Source: Chrysogorgia sp. JL179-B06 (taxonomy: Eukaryota; Cnidaria; Anthozoa; Scleralcyonacea; Chrysogorgiidae). From it: DNA of 64,000 bases. Position numbers and translations under genes: made by a program. Location: contig JAYKKM010000147.1 in NCBI GenBank assembly GCA_035772405.1, positions 1,883,501-1,947,500 on the forward strand, read 5' to 3'. Positions 11,452-22,020 of this stretch are shown here, one piece after another (the stretch's first letter is position 1; each line of letters starts with the position of its first letter). The notes under the pieces are model-generated. The model was not told where the DNA came from. It was given only the letters and a program-made list of their open reading frames with translations, and did no database searches.

Positions 11452-12046
11452 GTTCAGGAGTTCAATGCTGGTAGACGAGTTGGTCCAGGACTATATGGGT
11501 CAGATGTTCAACTGATAGAAAGCAGAGAAGGTCACTATGAAGCTACCATTAAAGATTTTGCCTGGTTTTTATCACGACTGAATACTCAAGAAGCGCCTGT
11601 CGATTCTCAGCAGTCCGTTCCAGCATGGCGTGCGTTCAATACCATAGCAACTAAACAAGAAGTTCCGCAAAAGAGTGTAGTTGGCTATTGTCAGCTTATC
11701 GATGCTTCGTCCACAGACCTCTCCACAGTATATACCTGTCTAAAGAAATCTGTTGAAATGGCGGTACAAATAGGGCTGGAGGACACTGTTGTTGTTAATG
11801 ACCAAGCCATATATGCCAAGGCTTCCACATAGAGAAGTGGTGTGGAAGAGGCCAGAAGAGTTCCAAAGCGTCGTTTTACGTATGGGAAGCTTCCATATTG
11901 CTTGTGTCTTCCTGGCTGTTTTAGGAAAGCGATTTGGAGAGAGTGGCTTACGTGATCTTTTGATTGAGTCTAGAATCATAGGCAGTGGGTCATTGAATGG
12001 AGTACTGCAGGGGAAACACTACAATAGAGCACTTCGAACCCATAAG
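11452..12046 (+). pseudogene. Transposon protein exon 2 (one frameshift)
   Basis: Acceptor TTTTATAG|GTTCAG at 11451/11452 continues exon 1 in phase 0 after a 117-bp intron. The frame encodes VQEFNAGRRVGPGLYGSD and runs through VVVNDQAIYAKA to a stop at about 11830. The same protein continues one frame over with VWKRPEEFQSVVLRMGSFHI, AVLGKRFGESGLRDL and GVLQGKHYNRALRTHK, then the donor AAG|GTTAGT at 12046. The shift between about 11800 and 11840 breaks this copy (or is an assembly error). No catalytic motif recognised; the DQA and GSFH positions look conserved. Confidence 0.75.
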
Positions 12047-12141
12047 GTTAGTACTTTTGTGATTTATTATCTGTATCTTTCTTCATGTATGATGAAGCTT
12101 ACGTTCTCCATAACCTGATGTAGTTTCTTTCCTGTTTTCAG

Positions 12142-14660
12142 GTTGTTTTGGAGGCTTTTTTGAGGCTTAACTGCATGGCAATCGTTTCTTGACACAATGC
12201 AAGATGACCAGGAGATAAAATCATTCAAACAAGTGGTGAGCGCTGCAGCAACAACGAAAGTCCAGGAAGACATAACATGCCACACGATCCAGCAATTGTA
12301 CCATACACCGGAACTAAAGAAGCTCTACGCCAAGTTCAAAGAGTTCGACGAATCAACCAGCAAGATGGGCAAATTCTGGCTCTCATACATCGAGATGGTC
12401 AGTCTTCTCCTTAGATTTGTACGTTCAACAAGAGAAGGTGACTGGAACTTGCACCTTGCCTGCATCCGTGATATGATCCCTTGGATGTTCGCTTATGATC
12501 GTATCAACTATTCGAGATACCTTCTAGTCTACTGGTGTGAGATGATGTTGCTGGCGGAAAAACTATTGGAAAAACTAATCCCGTTGCCCTTCAAGCCTTT
12601 CAAGCTGGTGAGTTCGTAGCTCAACGAATTCGAAGCACTGGTTCATTCAGCCAGGTCGCTGTCGATCAGACCATTGAGCAGACCATCAATCGAGACACCA
12701 AATCCAAGGGCGGCATAATCGGTTTCAGTCTAAACAAAGGAGCGGTGCAGCGATGGTTATTTACATCTCATGAACGTGCAGCAACCACTCAAGCTTGCCG
12801 AGAGATGGCTGGAATATCTATAACTAATGGTGACAAAGTGGTGAAAGAAATGGGTAAAGCCAAAATGACAGTTGATGAGAGAGATGTCAAGAAGGTGCAG
12901 TCAACTCTTTGTAGTTGGGTTAACCCATTTATACAGTCAGATAACGAAGAGATTTGCCACCTAGCATCTGGATTGACAGTCTCAAAGAAGATAGAAAACG
13001 ACCTTCTGACGGCACACGAGCAAGGTAAACAAGCAATGATGGCATTTTTGAAGAAGAGATTGCTGAGCTCCGAGGTTCCTTTTCATGATCCAATAAAGAA
13101 ACTGAAGCTGACCAATTTTGCATCATCAACACTCACCAAAGTAAAGATTTCTGGAAAGAATGTCATGATAAAAGCAGATAGAAATCTATTCGCTCGCCTT
13201 CTGGTAGTTGCCCAAAAAAGATCTATGGATCTTCGCGATATCTTCCAGTACTCTCTTGGACCTCTACCTTGGTCTCTCGCATCTGCTGATGGCTCACTGA
13301 GTAAAACTGACAAGTCAAAATTACTGCAGTCTCTAACTAAGGACATTGAACAGGCAGAAGATATTCCACCCACCTCAGCAATAATTGTCGATGGAATGGC
13401 TGTACTTCAATCTCTGAAACAAGTTCCGGAGACATTTGAAGAACTGGCATTTGTTGTTTTTCATCACGCTATCCCTAGGAGGAGTCTCGCAAGAAGAGTT
13501 GACTTTGTCACTGATCGATATCCAGAAATATCAATAAAGCATCTTGAGAGAACAAAGAGAGCAAGCGAAGGAGTTGTCAAAGTGAAGATCACAGGGAGCG
13601 CTCAGAAGTGCCCTAAACAATGGAAGAAGTACCTGAGCAGTGGAGAGAACAAAAGTGAATTATCCAAATTCCTTTTAAAAGAATGGTCGCAAGACAAATA
13701 CAGCTATTTGATTGGCAATCGTCAGATATTCTTTGCTGTTGAGATGAAGTGCTTCTGTCTTTCTGTTGTTAATGGTAAGGTGTTGTGCGAGGAGATCACG
13801 GCACTAAGCAGCAACCACGAAGAAGCAGACACAAAGCTACTTCTCCATGCCAAACACGCTGCAGAAAGTGGCGAAAACAATATTATAATCAAGTCTCAAG
13901 ATACGGACGTGGCAATTCTTGCTTGTCATTTTAACAACCAAATTCCAGCACGTCTGCTTGTCACGAAGAAGGTAAAGACCAGAGTGGTGTATCTCGAGAT
14001 TTCTGCGATATCAGATGCGGCTGGTCCTCAGCTATGTGATGCTCTACCTGGCTTACACGCATTCACTGGTTGTGATTCAGTCAGCGCCTTCTCGGGCAAA
14101 GGGAAGAATAATTCGCTAAAGCAGTGCAAAGAAGTCGGAGCGGCCTGTCAAGCCATGACAATGGTTGGTAGATCATTCAATGCTGATGACGCCCTTTTTT
14201 CATATTGTGACAAGTTTGTTTGCATGATGTATGGCTACCCTAATGTCATCAGAGTCGACGAATGTCGCTACTTAATGTTTGCCAGCAAACAAACACAATC
14301 ACATTGTCTTCCGCCTTGCCAGGATGCATTAAAACAGCACACAATGAGAGCGAACTACCAAGCAGGAATCTGGCGACGTGCTCTGGAAGCGAATCCGGAA
14401 ATCCCATCACCTGAACATGGCTTGTGAACGAAGGCCACACTGCGATTCATTGGATGTCTCTTCCTCCTGCGCCAGCTGCACTTTTAGAATTTGTCATTTG
14501 TGCGTGTACTGGAAACTGTTCAACTCGCCACTGCACGTGCACGAGAAATAACTTATCCTGTACAGATGCGTGCCAATGCAGTGACCAGTGTGAAAATCTT
14601 CACAATGTTTGGAAGACGATGGTGAAGATGATGAAGATGAGGATGAAGAACAATTTTAAT
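12142..14660 (+). pseudogene. Transposon protein exon 3: FEN/XPG-like nuclease core, CXC module and acidic tail (frameshifted)
   Basis: Acceptor TTTTCAG|GTTG at 12141/12142. A shift near 12170 leads to the block from 12197 (LYAKFKEF, WLSYIEMVSLLLRFVRSTRE, WMFAYDRINYSRYL). A shift near 12550 leads to a long frame ending at 14427 (VALQAFQAGEF, TINRDTKSKGGIIGFS). The second half of that frame carries acidic residues spaced as in FEN/XPG (PIN-fold) nucleases: IIVDGMAV (Asp 13390-13392), VDFVTDRY (Asp 13513-13515), NHEEADTKLL (Glu/Glu/Asp 13819-13830), SQDTDVAIL (Asp 13900, Asp 13906) and FTGCDSVSAFSGKGK (Asp 14074), the last like the helix-hairpin 'GCD' segment of FEN1. After another shift near 14430 come the CXC module and a Glu/Asp run ending at a stop near 14658. 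Catalysis is inferred from the motif pattern alone. Confidence 0.72.
14478..14600 (+). other. CXC-type cysteine-rich module in the transposon protein
   Basis: The frame starting near 14424 gives SLPPAPAALLEFVICACTGN followed by CSTRHCTCTRNNLSC and DACQCSDQC, about nine Cys in 35 residues. The CxC...CxCxRN-x2-C spacing resembles Tesmin/TSO1 CXC DNA-binding repeats and the Cys-rich tails of other eukaryotic transposases (for example the KDZ group). It is preceded by the Pro-rich PPAPxAxLE segment typical of this protein family. Likely a zinc-bound DNA-binding tail. Confidence 0.7.
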
Positions 14661-15308
14661 AATAACTTGCTTTTCACCCTTACACGCTCTATTGGAGGTT
14701 CAACATTGCAAACTTAAAGTGATTAATCTCTAAACTGAACCCTGTATGATCCACCTCTTTATCAAATTATACAGAAATGTTTGTTTGAGAAAGAGTCTCA
14801 GCCTCTGTGAGAACATTTTAGTTTTAAAGTGATAATTGGATTTATTTTAAGAGGAATTCTACATAGACAGTTCACGACGACATGAATATTGTTTTGTTTT
14901 TATTTTCGTACATAAGGTATAAAATGGCAATTTATCTTTCACTTGAATGTTATTTTATTACAAAGTCACGTTAAACCGCGTTTTATCTAAGTTAATTTGA
15001 ACATGCAGCAAGAAATTTCGTAAAAACTAAGACCGGAAGTAGCCTTGACAATCAATTTCCGGTTTGACACATTTGAAGGAAAAGTGGATTTTTGTGAATT
15101 TAGTCATTAAATCTTTTAAGTTTTCTTGCTAAACTACTTTTACAATACCAGATATAAGAATATATGATAAAATATCCTATTCAATTAAGTTTAAAAGTAT
15201 GCGAAAAACGTTTGCTTTTAAGAAAGCTCTAATTTTGTTCAATTAATGAAAGAAAGGCTTATAAATTCACATTTCTTTGTATTTTTAGTAATCTTTTACA
15301 TGTAATTA

Positions 15309-15555
15309 ATAGCCTAGTATATAATGCATGAAATTCAGGTGTTTAAGTTTAAAGTTGCCGTAACAAAGCCTAAAAACCAGCAAGAAAATGAATAATAATG
15401 AGATTGTGATGCAAAGGACTATGGGATGTTTAGGCCTGGTTACCAAGCCTTTTGGACACCTTTTTCAAGTGGTAACATCCAGATTCGTAATCAGCAGGCT
15501 TCAAGCTTTAAAATGATACCAAGAAACCTTGGCCACCCATGGGGTGCAGCCAACT
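15309..15555 (-). repeat. Right terminal inverted repeat of the XPG-like transposon
   Basis: Inverted partner of 9047-9293, 247 bp with three mismatches. About 380 bp of extra AT-rich sequence (14930-15308) separates it from the inner inverted block at 14885-14926. On the left the equivalent block is only a few bases from the TIR. Confidence 0.92.
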
Positions 15556-15634
15556 TGCCAAACTTGCCCCCCCAGAAATCGCCAAAGAGCTAATAAGCCT
15601 TTTGAATTGTTTGTTTCCAATTTTTATTGTATAA

Positions 15635-16149
<515 letters not shown>

Positions 16150-16210
16150 AAATATAGTGAGCGGTCTATTGACGTCTGGAAGAGTGCTCAATATCGTAGG
16201 GGTAGAGCAG

Positions 16211-16345
16211 ATATAGTTGTAAAAACTTAAAGGTTTGTTGTTACTCGGAGTTTCACGCCGTTGAAGATCGTCCTGAAGATCTGAAGATCGTCCAACGGCG
16301 TGAAACTCCGAGTAACAACAAACCTTTAAGTTTTTACAACTATAT
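16211..16345. repeat. Hairpin with 53-bp arms, unit 1
   Basis: Arms 16211-16263 and 16293-16345, essentially perfect, with a 29-nt loop built of GAAGATC repeats. The right half reads CTGAAGA...CGTCCAACGGCGTGAAACTCC, which resembles a hammerhead-type core (CUGANGA...GAAAC) but lacks a clear cleavage triplet. Possibly an inverted pair of PLE long-terminal-like repeat ends. Confidence 0.85.
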
Positions 16346-16679
16346 ATATATATATATTACCACAGTTTTCAAAGCGTGTACCAAAGTAGGCAGATTGATG
16401 GTAAAACTCTTCAAATATCTTTAAAGTTGAGGACGTGTTACAAGTTCCAAATGAGCACCATTGGGAAATTGAGAAGCCTTTAATGGCAAACAACGAGCCT
16501 CTTCGGAGGACTGAGCCTCTTTGGATGAAAGCAAATGAGCTTCTTTGGAGGAAACACATTTCCTTACTAGTTGTTATACTATGTCTTATTATTGACCTTC
16601 TAAGTAATTACAATAGCTTTTTAAAAATAATTAATTAGCGACTATGTAGGTACATGTACGCCGAAGCGTACCTATATAT

Positions 16680-16910
16680 TTTTAAACTTGGCACCACACA
16701 GATCGGCCATGACCATGGCCTGAACGAACGTTTTTCTTTTATTTAATTTACTACTGTACAAGTTTTTTTAGTTTGCGAACTTTATTATTCGCTCAAGCAT
16801 TCATTCATGCTTTATTATTACCTCATTTATTATTAGCTCATGCATTCAAGTTTTTGTTTCCTACCGCTTTACTATCCTATAGTCCCCTTCAGTATTGGAC
16901 CTGTCATTTC
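16680..16910 (+). mobile_element. Penelope-like element family A 3' end (unit 1)
   Basis: The plus strand encodes FKLGTT...GLNERFSFI, the tail following the GIY-YIG domain in the 45.3-kb copy. The same 3' untranslated blocks follow: ATTATTAGCTCATGCA, CGCTTTACTATC, and CAGTATTGGACCTGTCATTTC. It is broken at 16910 by the inserted element. The matching piece of unit 2 is 18122-18353, continued at 18999-19330. Confidence 0.75.
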
Positions 16911-17546
16911 CATATGTACTTCTATAGTACGTATTCCATATAAGGAAGTGACCGACGAGCAAATAGAAGGCATTAACGAGCAAATACATGGTACTCGCAC
17001 CAGCCCGCTGGATGTGGGATTATTAACACGTTACGATATGTTCGATTATCCGCTCTTTTTAAGAAAACTACGTTCGCTAGCAGGATAAGCTACGCATATT
17101 GTAAACAGATAATTTATCTTTGTTTTAATATATATTGTAGCTTTGGGAGTTGATTATTTCTCAAGAAAACGTTCGTCGAAGACAGCCGTGTTTTTGTTTA
17201 CAAGATGGTATCCGTTAGGAAAATTATATTTTGGCATGTTCGATTATCCGCGCTTTTAAAGAGAACTAAGTTAGCTACCGGGATAAAGCTGTACGTATGT
17301 TGTAAATAGATAATTTAACTTTCCTTTGATATATTCTATAGCTTTGGGGGTGGTTTATTTCTCAAGAAAACGTTTGCCAAAGGGTTAGGACCTTTGTTGT
17401 TTTGGGGTCGGTTACAATCCAATTAACAAGGAGGCTGGTACGAGGGTTGAACGTGTCAGCTATTTGCTCGTTAATTCACTCTATTTGCTCGTCAATGCCT
17501 TCTATTTGCGCTTCCTTATAAGGAATACGTACTAGATATCCCTATC
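16911..17546. mobile_element. Non-autonomous DNA element inserted in the PLE (unit 1), 8-bp TSD
   Basis: The insertion is flanked by GTCATTTC at 16903-16910 and 17547-17554. Removing it restores the continuous PLE sequence (CCTGTCATT...CACCC) seen in the relic at 3720-4230. The ends are imperfect inverted repeats that share AGTACGTATTCC, TATAAGGAAG and ACGAGCAAATAG blocks. Inside is a diverged 200-bp direct duplication (about 17035 and 17236, both starting TGTTCGATTATCCGC). An 8-bp duplication fits hAT-type or similar transposases. The 82-codon frame at its left side has no known relative and is probably not a gene. Confidence 0.75.
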
Positions 17547-17556
17547 GTCATTTCAC

Positions 17557-17594
<38 letters not shown>

Positions 17595-17655
17595 AAATAT
17601 AGTGAGCGGTCTATTGACGTCTGGAAGAGTGCTCAATATCGTAGGGGTAGAGCAG

Positions 17656-17790
17656 ATATAGTTGTAAAAACTTAAAGGTTTGTTGTTACTCGGAGTTTCA
17701 CGCCGTTGAAGATCGTCCTGAAGATCTGAAGATCGTCCAACGGCGTGAAACTCCGAGTAACAACAAACCTTTAAGTTTTTACAACTATAT
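17656..17790. repeat. Hairpin with 53-bp arms, unit 2
   Basis: The same hairpin as 16211-16345, carried over by the tandem duplication. Confidence 0.85.
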
Positions 17791-18353
17791 ATATATATAT
17801 ATTACCACAGTTTTCAAAGCGTGTACCAAAGTAGGCAGATTGATGGTAAAAACTCTTCAAATATCTTTAAAGTTGAGGACGTGTTACAAGTTCCAAATGA
17901 GCACCATTGGGAAATTGAGAAGCCTTTAATGGCAAACAACGAGCCTCTTCGGAGGACTGAGCCTCTTTGGATGAAAGCAAATGAGCTTCTTTGGAGGAAA
18001 CACATTTCCTTACTAGTTGTTATACTATGTCTTATTATTGACCTTCTAAGTAATTACAATAGCTTTTTAAAAATAATTAATTAGCGACTATGTAGGTACA
18101 TGTACGCCGAAGCGTACCTATATATTTTTAAACTTGGCACCACACAGATCCATGACCATGGCCTGAACGAACGTTTTTCTTTTATTTAATTTACTACTGT
18201 ACAAGTTTTTTTAGTTTGCGAACTTTATTATTCGCTCAAGCATTCATTCATGCTTTATTATTACCTCATTTATTATTAGCTCATGCATTCAAGTTTTTGT
18301 TTCCTACCGCTTTACTATCCTATAGTCCCCTTCAGTATTGGACCTGTCATTTC

Positions 18354-18990
18354 CATATGTACTTCTATAGTACGTATTCCATATAAGGAAGTGACCGACG
18401 AGCAAATAGAAGGCATTAACGAGCAAATACATGGTACTCGCACCAGCACGCTGGATGTGGGATTATTAACACGTTACGATATGTTCGATTATCCGCTCTT
18501 TTTAAGAAAACTACGTTCGCTAGCAGGATAAGCTACGCATATTGTAAACAGATAATTTATCTTTGTTTTAATATATATTGTAGCTTTGGGAGTTGATTAT
18601 TTCTCAAGAAAACGTTCGTCGAAGACAGCCGTGTTTTTGTTTACAAGATGGTATCCGTTAGGAAAATTTATATTTTGGCATGTTCGATTATCCGCGCTTT
18701 TAAAGAGAACTAAGTTAGCTACCGGGATAAAGCTGTACGTATGTTGTAAATAGATAATTTAACTTTCCTTTGATATATTCTATAGCTTTGGGGGTGGTTT
18801 ATTTCTCAAGAAAACGTTTGCCAAAGGGTTAGGACCTTTGTTGTTTTGGGGTCGGTTACAATCCAATTAACAAGGAGGCTGGTACGAGGGTTGAACGTGT
18901 CAGCTATTTGCTCGTTAATTCACTCTATTTGCTCGTCAATGCCTTCTATTTGCGCTTCCTTATAAGGAATACGTACTAGATATCCCTATC
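18354..18990. mobile_element. Non-autonomous DNA element inserted in the PLE (unit 2), 8-bp TSD
   Basis: Duplicate of 16911-17546, again with GTCATTTC on both sides (18346-18353 and 18991-18998). Its presence in both units shows that the tandem duplication came after the insertion. Confidence 0.75.
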
Positions 18991-18998
18991 GTCATTTC

Positions 18999-19330
18999 AC
19001 CCATATAGACTAGTTCTCCCTCCCCTCAGTTTGTTTTCCAATCAACTGTAAAAATAGCAAATGATTTAACATTTTCACATTTCATAATTATAAGTCTGTT
19101 TATCTTCCGTGTACTTGATTGGCTACTTTCAACTTGTCATTCCCTTTTCCCGTATATAAGCCCTATTTATTTTATTTCATCTCGTCTTACTCTGATGAAG
19201 GGCTTCACTCGAAACGTCAGTATTTTATTGCTAAAAATCTGGGCAGTACCTTTTCGCTTTACTATAACTATTTTTCGGTTACGTTTCGCACGCAAGCATT
19301 TCGATGTATGATAACATTTCCCTTTTAGTT
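18999..19330 (+). mobile_element. Penelope-like element family A pLTR with hammerhead
   Basis: Continuation of the PLE after the insertion: CTGTAAAAATAGCAAATG, GTTTATCTTCCGTGTA, CCCGTATATAAGCCC (a TATA-like segment that could be the pLTR promoter), then the hammerhead at 19188-19222. It is similar in order to the minus strand of 3720-4020 and to 48040-48120. Confidence 0.7.
19188..19222 (+). ncRNA. Type I hammerhead ribozyme motif (PLE family A)
   Basis: Stem I: TACT (19188-19191) pairs with AGTA (19219-19222). The core CTGATGA is at 19192-19198. Next come A and a short stem II (GGGC/CACTC region, 19200-19210), then GAAAC at 19211-19215. The ACGT of GAAACGTC gives the minimal 2-bp stem III, with GTC (19216-19218) as the cleavage triplet. 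Such minimal hammerheads are described for Penelope-like elements. All invariant core bases are present. Stem II is weak, and there is an extra A after the CTGATGA core. Confidence 0.7.
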
Positions 19331-20139
19331 TTTAATTAGACTTTTAAAATTTTAAACGAGATGTTTTACTTACCATTTTGTCCAGACCATGCACTTTTGC
19401 TTAGTGTGAACGGTTAGAATGTACTTTCCATTTGAAGAACAGAACGGAATTTTGCATCCTGAACCATTTTTACAGCTAGTTGATGTAGCATTTGCTAACT
19501 TGTTGATTTTTGTGCGTTTGCGGTAAATGTCTGCAATCCATATAGGGACCTAAAACATTGTGAAGAAATATTAAATATGACTTATACATATCTGTATATG
19601 TATAAGTCAAGGCCCGGAATAGAATTTACCAGAATTGAACAGAGTTTACCGCTATACTACGGTACGATAATTCTCTGGATGAAAATGAAATTAGTAACGC
19701 TTCGAAAAAATCGGTGTGTTTACACTATTGTTTCATGATTGAGTCGGTTTTCTTTGATTTACCGCGGGCTGTATATAGCATACACCCCTATGAATACTAT
19801 AATTAGATAAGAAATGAAGAAAAAACTAGGAAAATCTTTGTCCAAGGTGGTAAAATAGACCAAAGTTTGTTAGAAAACCTCCTCAATCATGAAATAAGTC
19901 AGATAATTACCTCGAACGTCGAGATGTATGCGATGTACAGCACTCGGACGCTACGCGTCCTCGGGGCTGTATATAGCATATAATGGTATGATAAAGCTTC
20001 TTCTAATCGGTATCTGGTGCCTCAAAACCTAGCCTGTGCACATCCGGTAACCCTCCGGTATTGTGCACAGGCTACTCAAAACCAGACACGTTAGGTTAGA
20101 TAGGGACGAACAGCCAAAGAAAGTGGCTGTGAGCCTTGG
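19331..20139. other. Mostly unassigned non-coding stretch with one hairpin
   Basis: No gene seen. A near-perfect hairpin lies at 20032-20074 (AGCCTGTGCACATCCGG / CCGGTATTGTGCACAGGCT with a short loop). CGGGGCTGTATATAGCATA near 19963 and GCGGGCTGTATATAGCATA near 19765 are short direct repeats. Confidence 0.4.
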
Positions 20140-20490
20140 CTGTCCATGTCAGTTTCAGTGTTTCACTGTACAACAGTGTTCTTAGGTATGCTGACATCAG
20201 CTCTGAAATGGAGCAAAACCATGGTATTTCCTTAAAAGGTGTCTCCAAAAATAATAAAATATAATGCCAAAGCACAAAAGCCCTTAAAAACGATAAAATA
20301 TTTAATTGAAAACACAAGTTAGAACTATTAGATTTTTGCTGAATATTTTTTCAGAATGCAGGAAATGCCATTTCAGACAACCAAATTTTAAAAATTTGTC
20401 GGGGGAGCATGCCCCCGTACCCTCCTACAAATGCGGTCAGTTTGGACGTAGTTCAAAAAATTCCTAAATCCGCCCCTGCATCCCCTCGTT
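20140..20490. repeat. hAT-like non-autonomous fragment
   Basis: Ends in CCTAAATCCGCCCCTGC, a typical hAT-MITE end, and contains blocks shared with 54184-54530 (AACAGTGTTCTTAGG, ATCAGCTCTGA, GAATGCAGGAAATGC) and with 52900-53040. It is the uninterrupted relative that reveals a nested insertion at 54241. No open frame. Confidence 0.5.
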
Positions 20491-21186
20491 TTCGGTAATT
20501 AACTCTTACATACACACAATGCGTACTTTGCAACCAAAACAGCTTTCTAACATTCTGGCGCTATTAGGTTATTTAATGCACTAGTACGCTAGGTTGTCCG
20601 CAATGTTGCAGAAGCAGAATCGAGTTCTATTTGAGCAACATTGAAAGCCCCAATTTCGTCGTGTGCGCACCACCTGTGAAATTGCGCGCAATGTCGTGGA
20701 TTACTAACTGACAAACTCATCCATATGTCACGCGATGTCACATGAAATATTTCGTCGTGTTTTCACTTCACTTTTGGTCAATTGTATAAACTGATATTGT
20801 GTGCAATATTTTTCTGTGCGTCATCGTCTGTAGTCTAATAACACAGGTAGTGAAGCGGGTGAATATAATATGTGTTAATGTAATAGATACAATATGACTG
20901 GTCAGGCCGAGCTGTATTGGATTTACAAGGCTAGTTTTGGATGCGAATATTGTATCTTACTTAAATGACGTATATGTATCTATATAACTAGGTTTATATA
21001 ACTGATTATATTGGTGATTCAAGCCATTCTAGCTGATCCGATTTACAACTACTGATTATAAATATTAATTTATTTTTCTTTGTGAATTATTAATGACATT
21101 TAAGAGCATTTAATAAAGTGTGCATGGCAAATAACTGCTAAATCAGATCTTACTAGTATACATAACTGATATCTTTGAAACAATCA
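20491..21186. other. Unassigned non-coding stretch
   Basis: No repeat structure or gene recognised. If the exon at 21187-21698 is real, this would be its first intron on the minus strand. Confidence 0.35.
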
Positions 21187-21698
21187 CACTCACCTGCAGC
21201 TTGTAGTACTTTGCGCAAGTTTTGCCTACATAGTTTGTTGGAATGTCGACGCATCTATCTGATTTAAACAACCCACTTTGAGTAAGTTTGCAGTAGTTCA
21301 ATACCACAAACTTAATAAAATAATCGTCGGGTTTAATACAAACGAGCACAGAGCGAAGAAGCGTTTCCAAAGTCAAAGTAGCTGCTGTTGACGCATCGTG
21401 GAAATTTTTGGCCGCAGAATAATTTTCGAAACATGTTCCTGCAGACTTTCGACATGTTCCCGTTGTTTGGTAGGATGTATTGGATAACTTTCAATGATTG
21501 GTTAAATTGTTTGGCGAAGTAGTTGGGCACAGGGTAGTCAATGCGACACGTCGGTTCCTTCTTAACGTTGTCACAACCTGTGAGATTTCCAGTGATATAT
21601 CCTACTTTGCTGCCAGTTGTGAAGTTAACGACTAAACAACACACTACCATTATCCTAATTAAACTCTGCATGACGGTGAATAAACTATTCGTGCTCAT
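21187..21698 (-). CDS. Possible first exon of a secreted cysteine-rich protein (frame break)
   Basis: The minus-strand frame starting at 21698 opens with a basic/hydrophobic leader (IRIMVVCCLVVNF) like a signal peptide. A Cys-rich domain follows: TGCDNVKKEPTCRIDYP, SKVCRNMFRKLFCGQKFPRC, SSLCARLY. The spacing loosely recalls frizzled-type CRDs, but I would not assign it. The frame closes near 21334. An adjacent frame continues with YCKLTQSGLF, RCVDIPTNYVGKTC and KYYKLQ to a good donor, CTGCAG|GTGAGT, at 21187. Two Cys-rich frames ending in a donor suggest one exon with a frameshift (mutation or sequencing). No downstream exon identified. Confidence 0.45.
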
Positions 21699-22020
21699 TA
21701 TATAGTATAGTGCTACCAGCCCCTTGATTGTTTGAGTGATTGTGTCTTCATCTCCTACTCACAGGTCTTTTTGTATTTCACATCTAATGATCACGTGGTA
21801 GATTCGTGAGTCAATAACTCTAAAATATAATCTGTCATTCTTTTTATGAATTTCTTCTAATTGGTGCTGTCCATAAAAAACTTGGTGTGTTTCTAATTTC
21901 AAACCACCAATATTTTTCAGTTTCGGAACAAGGTTAAACGAGACTGTTAATTGCTGTTAAAGTGTGCTGTAAGAAGATTGCATTAACAAGGAACCGCCTT
22001 ATTACAGGATAACGTCTTAT

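Larger units (their letters stand above)
9047..15555 (+). mobile_element. 6.5-kb DNA transposon with 247-bp TIRs encoding a FEN/XPG-like protein
   Basis: The two ends (9047-9293 and 15309-15555) are inverted repeats of equal length, 247 bp, with three mismatches that I count by eye. Between them lies a single three-exon gene on the plus strand. Both ends begin AGTTGGCTGCACCCC when read inward. No clean target-site duplication touches the ends (left flank TTCG, right flank TGCC). The sequence AAATCGNNAAAGAGCT occurs in direct orientation just outside both ends (9021-9036 and 15576-15591, 14 of 16 bases equal). The encoded protein has no DDE or tyrosine-recombinase motif I can see; its nuclease pattern is FEN/XPG-like. 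Academ-superfamily elements are described, from memory, as carrying an XPG-type nuclease, so this may be a member or a relative of Academ. The high TIR identity implies fairly recent activity, although the gene now has several frameshifts. Confidence 0.88.
17591..19006 (+). repeat. Tandem duplication unit 2
   Basis: Second copy of the 1.44-kb unit. At its right edge the PLE sequence continues uninterrupted into CATATAGACTAGTTC (19003 onward), whereas unit 1 breaks into TA repeats after CACCCATATA. Unit 2 thus keeps the ancestral right flank. Confidence 0.95.

Noticed and set aside
16435..16638. 67/87-codon frame shared by both duplication units
   Set aside because: Same duplication effect; different start positions caused by a single-base indel; no homology or codon signal.
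16840..17088. 82-codon frame repeated at 18283-18531 as a conserved gene pair
   Set aside because: The identity comes from the recent 1.44-kb tandem duplication. The frame spans the junction between the PLE end and the inserted DNA element, so it cannot be an old gene.
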